From Neorhizobium alkalisoli (GTDB taxonomy: Bacteria; Pseudomonadota; Alphaproteobacteria; Rhizobiales; Rhizobiaceae), in contig NZ_PVBN01000012.1 in NCBI RefSeq assembly GCF_002968635.1, positions 1 to 64,000 on the forward strand: a stretch of DNA of 64,000 nt. The letters are read 5' to 3'. The translations under genes were made by a program, and so were the position numbers. The number at the start of each line of letters is the position of its first letter. Within the stretch, counting starts at the first letter, position 1. Below the pieces are notes generated by a model, which made no database searches, was not told the origin of the DNA, and worked only from the letters and a program-made list of their open reading frames with translations. Below, in pieces: positions 34,168 to 41,364 of the stretch.

Positions 34168-35018
34168 GCCGCAACACCTCCGGCCGCATCAGACACGGTG
34201 TCGAGCGTGAATTCGCGGGCATTCTTGAGGTTCGGGATTTTTCCACGCGCGGCCTTCACCGCGGCAGTGTCGATTTCGGCAAGCACGATCGCCTCGCCCG
34301 TTCCGCCGGCCGAGGCCAGCACCTTGCCCCATGGGTCGACGATCATGGAATGGCCGAATGTCTCGCGGCCGTCCTCATGCACGCCACCTTGAGCGGCGGC
34401 GATCACGAATGCGCCGTTCTCGATGGCGCGCGCCCGCAACAGCACTTCCCAATGGGCTTCGCCGGTCTGGCGGGTAAAGGCTGCGGGCACCGTCAGGATT
34501 TCCGCGCCGGCCAGCGCCTCCGTCCGGAAAAGCTGCGGAAAACGTACGTCGTAGCAGATCGCAAAACCGAGTTTTGCGAACGGCAGATCGGCGACGCGTG
34601 CCTCGGCACCCGGCTCGTAGGCGGAGCTTTCGCGCCAGCTCTCGCCGTTGTCGAGATCGACGTCGAACATGTGGATCTTGTCATAGGTCGCAATCTGCCG
34701 GCCGCCGGGGGCAAACAGGAAGGAACGATTGGCGATCTTGCCATCGTTCCTCGCAATCGCGGTCGAACCGATATGCAGATGAATGCCGAGTTCGTGCGCC
34801 AGGCTGCGGGCGGTCGAAACGATGATATCGCCCGTCTCGTCACGCAGCGCGGCGCGCATCGCCTGGCGGTCCCGCTGCAGCGCACCGGTCATTTCCGGCG
34901 TCTGGATATAAACCGCGCCCTGCGCAGCCGCTTCCCGCACCAGCCGCGCCATATCGGCGGCATTCCTTTCCGGATCGACGCCGGAGCACATCTGGATTGC
35001 TGCTGCCTTGAACGCCAT
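34164..35018 (-). CDS. Carbon-nitrogen hydrolase (nitrilase superfamily)
   Basis: A 284-residue amidase-like enzyme. The Glu-Lys-Cys triad is visible: E42 in QTPEMTG, K114 in YDKIHMFD and C155 in FAICYDVRFPQ. The DVDL and RFPQLFR motifs match the Nit1/Nit2 branch, whose known members remove deaminated glutathione (Nit1) or omega-amides (Nit2). Because grxC is directly upstream (10 bases), the dGSH amidase role is attractive, but this is inference. ATG 35018 (MAFKAAAIQM) gives the family's usual N-terminus. Confidence 0.9.
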   Translation of the reverse strand: MAFKAAAIQMCSGVDPERNAADMARLVREAAAQGAVYIQTPEMTGALQRDRQAMRAALRDETGDIIVSTARSLAHELGIHLHIGSTAIARNDGKIANRSFLFAPGGRQIATYDKIHMFDVDLDNGESWRESSAYEPGAEARVADLPFAKLGFAICYDVRFPQLFRTEALAGAEILTVPAAFTRQTGEAHWEVLLRARAIENGAFVIAAAQGGVHEDGRETFGHSMIVDPWGKVLASAGGTGEAIVLAEIDTAAVKAARGKIPNLKNAREFTLDTVSDAAGGVAA

Positions 35019-35028
35019 CGTCAAATCC

Positions 35029-35286
35029 TCAAATCGCCAGCATCGGATCCAGCTTGCCTGCACGCTCGAGCGCATGCAGATCGTCGCAGCCGCCGACATG
35101 CTCGCCGTTGATGAAGATCTGCGGGAAGGTCGAACGGCCGTTCGACTTGCCGATCATCTCCTCGCGCAATTCCCTGGAATAGGTCGCATCGTGTTCGACG
35201 TATTTGATGCCCTTGGACTCGAGCAAAGCCTTTGCGCGAGCGCAGTAGCCGCAATATTCGCGGGTATAGATAGTCACATCTGCCAT
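35029..35286 (-). CDS. grxC: Glutaredoxin 3
   Basis: An 85-residue dithiol glutaredoxin that reduces disulfides with glutathione. Active site CGYC at C12-C15 (the common form is CPYC, so Gly replaces Pro), TFPQIFING with the cis-Pro, and GGCDDLHAL for glutathione binding. ATG 35286 (MADVTIYTRE). First gene of a grxC-nitrilase-DUF1178 unit with very small gaps. Confidence 0.94.
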   Translation of the reverse strand: MADVTIYTREYCGYCARAKALLESKGIKYVEHDATYSRELREEMIGKSNGRSTFPQIFINGEHVGGCDDLHALERAGKLDPMLAI

Positions 35287-35356
35287 GGTCGTCTCCGGGC
35301 GCAGCCCCATTGGGAGGAAGCCGGGAGGACGGCCGCGCGTGAACTGTCATCTATTG

Positions 35357-36133
35357 TCATATAGGGGTGGAAATGGCCATTGCAAAGGTCAAAACCGTGA
35401 CCTCCGCTGCCCCGGCCTTCTTGAGGATACGGGTGGCGGAGGAGACTGTCGCGCCGGTGGTATAGACGTCGTCGACAAGCACCAGCCGCTTGCCGAAGAC
35501 ATCCGCCTCATGGCCCGGCGCGATCGCGAAGGCCGCCCGCACATTGTCCTGCCGGGCCCGGGCCGAAAGCCCGACCTGCCGGCTCGTGCGTTTGATGCGT
35601 ACCAGCGTCGACGACAGAAATGGCTTGCCGCTGTTCTTTGCCAGATGCCGCCCCAGTTCTGCCGCCTGGTTGAACTTCCTGGAAACAAACCGCGCGCGGT
35701 GCAGGGGAACCGGAAGAATTCCATCGCAGTGGTCGACATGGCCTTCCGCCGCCCGCAGCATCCAACCGGCCATCATCGGCGCCAGATCGGTCCGGTCCCG
35801 GTATTTCAGCGCGTGTACGAGGTCGCGTGCCGCTCCGTCGAAGATCGCCGCCGACCGCAGCCGGTCGAAGACGGGCGGATCGGCGATCGCCTGGGCCGAA
35901 AGCATACCCGGGCCGGGATCATGGGAAAACGGCAGGCCAAGCGCTTCGCAAAAGGGGCGCTCGATGAAGCGTATTTCGCGCCAGCAGGACGGGCAGAAGC
36001 CCCCGTGCCGGCCGGTATGGATGCCACAGCCGGGGCAGGCGGGGGGATAGACGAGATCGCCGAGCCGTCGCGTCCACGCCAGAGCGAACGGTGGTACAAA
36101 ACGAAGAATGCTGGTGCTTGGCTCTGCGGGCAT
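35357..36133 (-). CDS. comF: ComF family protein (phosphoribosyltransferase fold)
   Basis: A 258-residue cytoplasmic protein with the ComF layout: an N-terminal double zinc finger (CPGCGIHTGRHGGFCPSCW, Cys at about 34, 37, 48, 51) and a C-terminal PRTase domain with LVLVDDVYTTGATV, the PRPP-binding motif. ComF proteins aid DNA uptake or post-uptake ssDNA handling in competent bacteria; in rhizobia the role is not established. ATG 36133 (MPAEPS) chosen by family length. Divergent from the methyltransferase gene across 59 bases. Confidence 0.9.
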   Translation of the reverse strand: MPAEPSTSILRFVPPFALAWTRRLGDLVYPPACPGCGIHTGRHGGFCPSCWREIRFIERPFCEALGLPFSHDPGPGMLSAQAIADPPVFDRLRSAAIFDGAARDLVHALKYRDRTDLAPMMAGWMLRAAEGHVDHCDGILPVPLHRARFVSRKFNQAAELGRHLAKNSGKPFLSSTLVRIKRTSRQVGLSARARQDNVRAAFAIAPGHEADVFGKRLVLVDDVYTTGATVSSATRILKKAGAAEVTVLTFAMAISTPI

Positions 36134-36192
36134 GTCTTGACAATAACGCAGAGAGCGCGCCTTTGCGAAGCAGGAATGTGAGTGCGTTGGAC

Positions 36193-37065
36193 ATGGAAAT
36201 TCTCTTCGACGAACAGCTGGTGAAGGCCAGACGCGAGCGAGCCCTCGCAAACGCCGACCGCAAGGCGGCCTTCCTGCTGGAGATCGCCGGGAGCGAGATG
36301 GCAGACCGGCTTGCCGTCGTCGAACGCCTTTTCGAAACCGCCGTCGAGTTGCATGGCGGCATCGGCGCCGCAGCCCGTGATGCCATGGCGACTGGCAAGA
36401 TCGGCAGCATGCGCCGCGTCGAGACGAGCCCGGCCTTCGCCGGGTCCGGCGAGACCATTGAGGCCGGGCCCTGGGAGGATGTGCCTCTCGAACCGGAATC
36501 GGTCAACCTCGTGCTCTCGCCGCTCGCCCTGCACCTCGTCAACGACACGCCGGGGACGCTGATCCGCATCCGTCGCGCCCTGAAGCCGGACGGGCTCTTC
36601 CTCGCCGCCATTCCCGGAGCCGGCACGCTTGGCGAACTGCGCGACGTTCTCCTGTCTGCCGAGGCGGAACTGACGGGCGGCGCCAGCCCGCGCGTCGTTC
36701 CCTTTGCGGATGTCCGCGATGTCGGGGCGCTTCTGCAGCGCGCAGGCTTCGCATTGCCGGTCGTCGATATCGAGACCTATACCGTCCGCTACGATTCACT
36801 TTTCGGGCTGATGCGCGACCTTCGCGCCATGGGCATGACCAACCCGCTCGCGGGCCGTAGCCGTGTGCCGGTAACGAGGGCGTTCTTCGTACGGGCTGCG
36901 GAGCTTTACGCCGAGCGTTATTCCGATCCGGACGGCCGCATCCGCGCCACCTTCTCGATCATCTATGCATCGGGCTGGGCGCCGCATGAAAGCCAGCAGC
37001 AACCGCTGAAGCCGGGCTCCGCGAAGATGCGGCTGGCCGACGCCCTGCGCAAGGAAACGGAATAA
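36193..37065 (+). CDS. SAM-dependent methyltransferase, BioC/NDUFAF5-like
   Basis: A 290-residue protein resembling the alphaproteobacterial and mitochondrial NDUFAF5 (C20orf7) group: start ILFDEQLVKARRERALANA, middle LEPESVNLVLSPLALHLVNDTPGTLIRIRRALKPDGLF and end RATFSIIYASGWAPHESQQQPL. NDUFAF5 is a complex I assembly factor. The usual Gly-rich SAM motif is weak here (about residues 75-100), so the methyltransferase activity is not certain. ATG 36193 has no strong ribosome site. Confidence 0.85.
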   Translation: MEILFDEQLVKARRERALANADRKAAFLLEIAGSEMADRLAVVERLFETAVELHGGIGAAARDAMATGKIGSMRRVETSPAFAGSGETIEAGPWEDVPLEPESVNLVLSPLALHLVNDTPGTLIRIRRALKPDGLFLAAIPGAGTLGELRDVLLSAEAELTGGASPRVVPFADVRDVGALLQRAGFALPVVDIETYTVRYDSLFGLMRDLRAMGMTNPLAGRSRVPVTRAFFVRAAELYAERYSDPDGRIRATFSIIYASGWAPHESQQQPLKPGSAKMRLADALRKETE

Positions 37066-37070
37066 ATCCG

Positions 37071-37244
37071 TCAGTCCATGGCGTTGTTGTAGGTGTCGGC
37101 AATTCCGCCGAACAGCGCGTCCATCGCCTCATAGTAGTCGCCCAAGGCAGCAAAAAGGGCCACGGCCAGGATCGAGATCAGCAGGCCGTATTCCACCGCC
37201 GTCGCCCCGCCTTCGTCGCGCATGAAGATCCGAAGGAGACGCAT
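37071..37244 (-). CDS. Flp/Fap family pilin component
   Basis: A 57-residue protein with AGGA 8 bases before ATG 37244. It has a short basic leader (MRLLRIFMRDEGG) and then the Flp signature ATAVEYGLLISILAVALFAALG, a single hydrophobic helix with the conserved Glu at +5 after the prepilin-type cleavage region. The tail contains GDYYEAMDALFGGIADTYNNAMD. Flp pilins are normally encoded with the cpa/tad secretion genes; here there are none within the window, so this is an orphan or secondary pilin. Its stop lies 5 bases from the convergent methyltransferase gene. Confidence 0.85.
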   Translation of the reverse strand: MRLLRIFMRDEGGATAVEYGLLISILAVALFAALGDYYEAMDALFGGIADTYNNAMD

Positions 37245-37304
37245 GGGCTGTCCTTTTTAAGGAGAAATCGCTGAACTGCCCCCACCCTACGGTGGAATCG
37301 TTAA

Positions 37305-37622
37305 TTAGCAGTCATTACCGGAACCGTAGCCCTGCACGATGCAGACCGAGCCCGGCGTTTCCTGCAGCACGCTGCGGCGGATTGTGTAGACCTTCGTGCC
37401 CTTTTCGGCAGGCTTGATCGACCCTGTCGTGATCCGGTCGAAATCTTCCTGAACATGCGCCAGCCGCTCGTCGCTGCGGTCTGCCAGCATCGGCGTCACG
37501 ATCAGTGCAAGCGCAATGGCAGCCGTGCCGAACAGGAGCGCGATATTGAGCACACCGGTCTTGCCGGAGCCATGCGTCGACCGCTGCCGAACCCGCACAG
37601 TTTTCCAGAATTCCTCGTCCAT
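37305..37622 (-). CDS. Hypothetical single-pass membrane protein
   Basis: A 105-residue protein with a basic N-terminus (FWKTVRVRQRSTHGSGKTG), one transmembrane segment at about 23-46 (VLNIALLFGTAAIALALIVTPML) and a periplasmic tail of about 60 residues with two Cys near the end (SVCIVQGYGSGNDC). The tail could hold a disulfide. It lies 60 bases upstream of the Flp pilin gene on the same strand and may be transcribed with it. I know it only as a conserved rhizobial hypothetical. Confidence 0.72.
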   Translation of the reverse strand: MDEEFWKTVRVRQRSTHGSGKTGVLNIALLFGTAAIALALIVTPMLADRSDERLAHVQEDFDRITTGSIKPAEKGTKVYTIRRSVLQETPGSVCIVQGYGSGNDC

Positions 37623-37729
37623 GCCTTCGAAGTCTCGTAAACGCGGTTACTTGGTGAGCCCCAAAGGTGCCACAATCGGCTAAACGAACCCTTAACGCAG
37701 AATGAATTCGATTCTTCTAATTTTAATGA

Positions 37730-38143
37730 TCAAAGCAGGTCTTGAAGGATCGGTATCAACGGCTCGTCGGCAGGCGGCATGGGGTAATCCCGCAATGCGT
37801 TCGGCCGCACCCATTTGATCGCCTGCCCTTCCCTGCCGACCGGAATTCCCTCGTAACGCCGGCAGATATAAAGCGGCATCAGAAGGTGGAAGGTCTCGTA
37901 GGTATGGCTGGCGAAGGTGAGCGGTGCCAGGCACGGGATCTTCGTCGTGATGCCAAGCTCTTCGTCGAGTTCGCGCACCAGCGTCTCTTCCGGCGTTTCG
38001 CCCGGCTCCACCTTGCCGCCTGGAAATTCCCAAAGGCCTGCCAGAGCCTTGCCCTCGGGACGCTGTGCGAGCAGGATCCGCCCGTCGGTATCGATCAGGG
38101 CACAGGCGGCAACCAGCAGGAGCTTGCGAGGAACCTCGTTCAT
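37730..38143 (-). CDS. mutT: 8-oxo-dGTP diphosphatase (Nudix, MutT)
   Basis: A 137-residue enzyme that hydrolyses 8-oxo-dGTP to keep oxidised guanine out of DNA. The Nudix box is complete (GGKVEPGETPEETLVRELDEEL, about residues 42-64), and FPGGK and WEFP precede it as in MutT. Its ATG overlaps the GNAT stop by four bases (ATGA), so it is the last gene of an argJ-GNAT-mutT unit, an order common in rhizobia. Confidence 0.92.
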   Translation of the reverse strand: MNEVPRKLLLVAACALIDTDGRILLAQRPEGKALAGLWEFPGGKVEPGETPEETLVRELDEELGITTKIPCLAPLTFASHTYETFHLLMPLYICRRYEGIPVGREGQAIKWVRPNALRDYPMPPADEPLIPILQDLL

Positions 38144-38922
38144 GCCGGTACCTCCCGCCGCCAGTAGCGGTATTCATAGGCCTTGCGGAAGCCGAACCTG
38201 CGATAGAGCGCAAGCGCCGGCGCGTTGTCGGCAACGACCTGCAGCCAGGCCGAACGCGCGCCGCTGATGCGTGCCCAGCGCAGTGCCGAGGAGAGAATTT
38301 CCGTGCCGATCCCCTCTCGCCGATGTGCTTCAGCGACGGCAAAGGAAATAATCCCGGCCAGATCGTTGTCCTGCACGCAGAGCGCCATCGCGATCGGTCC
38401 GTCGATGGCACTCTCTTTGAGGAAGAAGCCCGACGGCGGCTTGATGGCCGAGAGAATTTCCGCCATCGCCGGCTTCAGCACGGCATCCTCGCCGTTGACC
38501 GCAAGCGTCGCATCGATGAACCGGCCGACGTCGTGGCTCGGCAGGTAGTCGAGCGTATCGGGCAGTTCCAGTGCCGTAAGATCGACGGTCAGCACGTCGA
38601 CCGTTTCGAAGGACTGCCACCCTTCGGCCTCGAGGTGGTCGAGCAACAGGGGTGGCGCCAGCGGCGTCTCGCGGACGATAAGAGGCCGGCCATAGCTTTC
38701 GAACCGCTTGCGCGCCTTCTGAAGCCGCGTCGCCATGTCCCGATGATCGGAAGGGTCGAGCGGTACGATGCAGTTCAGACGCTTGGAGGGATGGCCGCCG
38801 GTGAGCCTCACCTGCCAGCTTCCGTCATAAACGACGGACGCCGCCGGCCAGGCCCGGAAGCCTACGGCTTCGAGGCGTCGCACCAGCGGCAGGTCGCCTT
38901 GCGGAGATGATGACTGTATCAA
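38140..38922 (-). CDS. GNAT family N-acetyltransferase
   Basis: A 260-residue acetyltransferase. The acetyl-CoA-binding domain is in the C-terminal half (AGIISFAVAEAHRREGIGTEILSSAL, then APALALYRRFGFRKAYEYRYWRR); the N-terminal half is divergent. Substrate is unknown. It starts at TTG 38922, five bases after the argJ stop, and its end overlaps mutT. Co-transcription with argJ does not by itself prove a role in arginine synthesis, since ArgJ already provides the acetyl transfer. Confidence 0.85.
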   Translation of the reverse strand: MIQSSSPQGDLPLVRRLEAVGFRAWPAASVVYDGSWQVRLTGGHPSKRLNCIVPLDPSDHRDMATRLQKARKRFESYGRPLIVRETPLAPPLLLDHLEAEGWQSFETVDVLTVDLTALELPDTLDYLPSHDVGRFIDATLAVNGEDAVLKPAMAEILSAIKPPSGFFLKESAIDGPIAMALCVQDNDLAGIISFAVAEAHRREGIGTEILSSALRWARISGARSAWLQVVADNAPALALYRRFGFRKAYEYRYWRREVPA

Positions 38923-38927
38923 TCCTG

Positions 38928-40169
38928 TCAGCTCCGATAGTCGCCGTTGATGGCGACATATTCCTTGGTCAGATCGCAGGTCCAGACGGTCGCCCTGCCG
39001 TTGCCGAGACCGATGTCGACCCTCACCGGGATGTCTTCCTCTTTCATGACCGCCGTGGTGGCGGCTTCCGAATAGGCAGGATCGCGCTCGCCGTCCACGG
39101 CCACCCGCACATCGCCGAACCAGATCGCCAGGCGGTCACGGTCGGCCATCTCGCCGGATTTACCGACCGCCATGACGATGCGGCCCCAGTTGGCATCCTC
39201 GCCGGCGATCGCCGTCTTGACCAGGGGGGAATTGGCGATCGAAAGCGCAATCTTTTTGGCCGCCGCATCGCTCTCGGCGCCGGTCACGGTGATTTCGACC
39301 ATCTTGCGGGCGCCCTCGCCGTCGCGCACCACCTGCAGGGCAAGATCCTTGAGCAGATCGTTGAGCGCGGCACGAAAACCTTCGAGGCGGACATCGTCGG
39401 CGCTCTCGACACGCGCCTGACCGTCCTCAGCCGCGGCACCGGTCGCAAACAGCATCAGTGTGTCGGAGGTGGAGGTGTCGCTGTCGACGGTGACCGAATT
39501 GAAGCTGGGGCCGACTCCGGCCGAGAGCAGCGTCTGAAGCACCGGCGCGGCGATATCCGCATCGGTCGCCACGAAGGACAGCATGGTCGCCATGTCGGGA
39601 GCGATCATGCCTGCACCCTTGGCGATACCGTTGATCGTCACCTTCACGCCGCCGATCTCGGCGGTGCGGGTCGCCACCTTCGGATAGGTGTCGGTGGTCA
39701 TGATCGCCTTGGCTGCCTCGATCCAGAAGTCACCGGACGCCTGGCCGTGCATGTCGCCGAGGACCCCGGCAAACTTCGTGGCATCCAGCGGTTCGCCGAT
39801 CACGCCGGTCGAGGCGAGATAGACTTGTGTTTCGTCGCAACCCACGGCTTCTGCGGCCGACTTGGCCGTGAGTGCGGTCGCAGCCTTGCCTTTCACGCCG
39901 GTAAACGCATTGGCATTGCCGGAATTGACCACCACGGCACGCGCGGCGCCGTGCGGCAGATTGGCGCGGCAGAAATCGACCGGAGCCGAAGGGCATTTGG
40001 AACGGGTGAAGACCCCCGCCACGGAAGCCGGCTTGTCGAAAACCATCAGAAGCACGTCGGTGCGGTTCTTGTACTTGATGCCGGCGGCGGCAGTCGCCAT
40101 GCGCAGACCGCGCAGTGCGGGCATATCTGGATAGGATTTCGGAGCGAGCGGAGAAACGGAAGCGGACAT
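38928..40169 (-). CDS. argJ: Bifunctional glutamate N-acetyltransferase / amino-acid acetyltransferase
   Basis: A 413-residue enzyme that recycles acetyl groups between acetyl-ornithine and glutamate in arginine synthesis. It self-cleaves into two chains: the nucleophile T195 is in the conserved APDMATMLSF. Other family marks are VVNSGNANAFTG and the C-terminal EYVAINGDYRS. It is followed closely by the GNAT and mutT genes. argH, the last arginine step, is in the same window at 62.0 kb. Confidence 0.95.
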   Translation of the reverse strand: MSASVSPLAPKSYPDMPALRGLRMATAAAGIKYKNRTDVLLMVFDKPASVAGVFTRSKCPSAPVDFCRANLPHGAARAVVVNSGNANAFTGVKGKAATALTAKSAAEAVGCDETQVYLASTGVIGEPLDATKFAGVLGDMHGQASGDFWIEAAKAIMTTDTYPKVATRTAEIGGVKVTINGIAKGAGMIAPDMATMLSFVATDADIAAPVLQTLLSAGVGPSFNSVTVDSDTSTSDTLMLFATGAAAEDGQARVESADDVRLEGFRAALNDLLKDLALQVVRDGEGARKMVEITVTGAESDAAAKKIALSIANSPLVKTAIAGEDANWGRIVMAVGKSGEMADRDRLAIWFGDVRVAVDGERDPAYSEAATTAVMKEEDIPVRVDIGLGNGRATVWTCDLTKEYVAINGDYRS

Positions 40170-40185
40170 CTAAATAACCTGGCTC

Positions 40186-40214
40186 AATAAGGAAAGGCCC
40201 GGAAAATCCGGGCC
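40186..40214 (-). terminator. Rho-independent terminator of the PpiC gene
   Basis: Arms GGCCCGGA (40196-40203) and TCCGGGCC (40207-40214), with a T-rich tail on the minus strand. It lies 21 bases after the PpiC stop and 17 bases before the argJ start, so argJ needs its own promoter or readthrough. Confidence 0.75.
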
Positions 40215-40235
40215 TCAGGGTGGCTCTTTGGACGG

Positions 40236-41117
40236 TTACTGCTGTACAGGAACAGCCGGCGCCTCGCCCGCTTCCCGCATCTTGTTGACGTCGTCGTAGC
40301 CCTTCTTGAGGGCTTCATCCACGATCTCGACCTTCTGGTCGGTCTTGGCCTTCTCGATCAGCGCCACATACTTGTCGCGCATGACGAGCTGACGGACCTG
40401 ATCCTCGACCTGATCGAGACCCGGAGGCGGAGCGTCGCGCTTGTCCTCGAGCTTGATGACATGGAAGCCGAACTGCGACTGAACCGGGGTCTTGGTATAG
40501 GCACCCTTTTCGAGAGCGAACGCGGCTTCCTCGAATTCCGGCACCATGCGGCCGCGGCCGAACCAGCCGAGGTCACCACCTTCGTCCTTGTTGGAATCCT
40601 GCGACTTTTCCTTGGCGATCGCGGCGAAGTCCTTGCCCTTGTCGAGATCGGCGATCACTGCCTTTGCCTCGTCCTCGGTCTTCACGAGAATGTGGCGGGC
40701 ATGTATCTCTTCCTGCTTCGGAATGCCCGCGATTTCCTTGTCGTAGCGGGCTTTCACCTCATCTGCGGTGACCGCATCGATGACATGCTTGCGGAAATAG
40801 GCATTGTGGAGTTCACGGTCGCCGATATAGGCCATCCGCTTCTTGAAATCTTCGGTATCCTTGACGCCTTCGGCAATCGCGCCGGAGGCCAGAAGCTTGA
40901 CGTCAATGGCGCCCGAAAGAGCCGCGACCTTCTTCTGCTCATCCGGAAGCTGGGCGAGCTGCGGGTCGAGATTCTGGATTGCGAGGTCGAGCTCCGACTG
41001 ACGGATTTCCAGGCTGCCCACCTTGGCGACGACGGCGTCGTCCGCCGAAAATGCCGGGGCCTGGGCGAAGATCGCAGCGGCGAGCGCGGCCGTTACGAGG
41101 AATTTGTGGCGCAACAT
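40236..41117 (-). CDS. Periplasmic peptidyl-prolyl cis-trans isomerase (parvulin, PpiC/SurA type)
   Basis: A 293-residue exported foldase. A signal peptide (MLRHKFLVTAALAAAIFAQAPAFSA) is followed by a SurA-like helical chaperone part and a parvulin domain at about 135-235 (ARHILVKTEDEAKAVI, LGWFGRGRMVPEFEEAAFAL, QSQFGFHVIKLEDKR). It assists folding of outer-membrane or secreted proteins. Being divergent from secA fits an export role. ATG 41117 chosen for the signal peptide. Confidence 0.9.
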   Translation of the reverse strand: MLRHKFLVTAALAAAIFAQAPAFSADDAVVAKVGSLEIRQSELDLAIQNLDPQLAQLPDEQKKVAALSGAIDVKLLASGAIAEGVKDTEDFKKRMAYIGDRELHNAYFRKHVIDAVTADEVKARYDKEIAGIPKQEEIHARHILVKTEDEAKAVIADLDKGKDFAAIAKEKSQDSNKDEGGDLGWFGRGRMVPEFEEAAFALEKGAYTKTPVQSQFGFHVIKLEDKRDAPPPGLDQVEDQVRQLVMRDKYVALIEKAKTDQKVEIVDEALKKGYDDVNKMREAGEAPAVPVQQ

Positions 41118-41218
41118 CGATTTACCTTTCAATAGGGCGCCGGCTTCAGAACGTCTGAATCCGGCCGGAAAACCTTCACAAACACCGGATTGTGGCCATT
41201 CTGTATCGGCCGCCACCG

Positions 41219-41246
41219 TTGACATAATTCGACCCCCCTCTTATCT
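41219..41246 (+). promoter_or_regulatory. Probable secA promoter
   Basis: A consensus -35 TTGACA (41219-41224), a 16-base spacer and TTATCT (41241-41246) as -10. This places the secA transcript start near 41253, giving a leader of about 110 bases. Confidence 0.6.
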
Positions 41247-41364
41247 GTCACGCAACTTCGCGTCCAGAGAGTTTCCGGGCGTGGCGGGTCATTTTGCCGT
41301 CATCAAACGACAACGGCAGCACGGCTCGCCGTCCCGAGAACTGAGATCAGAAAGGACCATTCGT

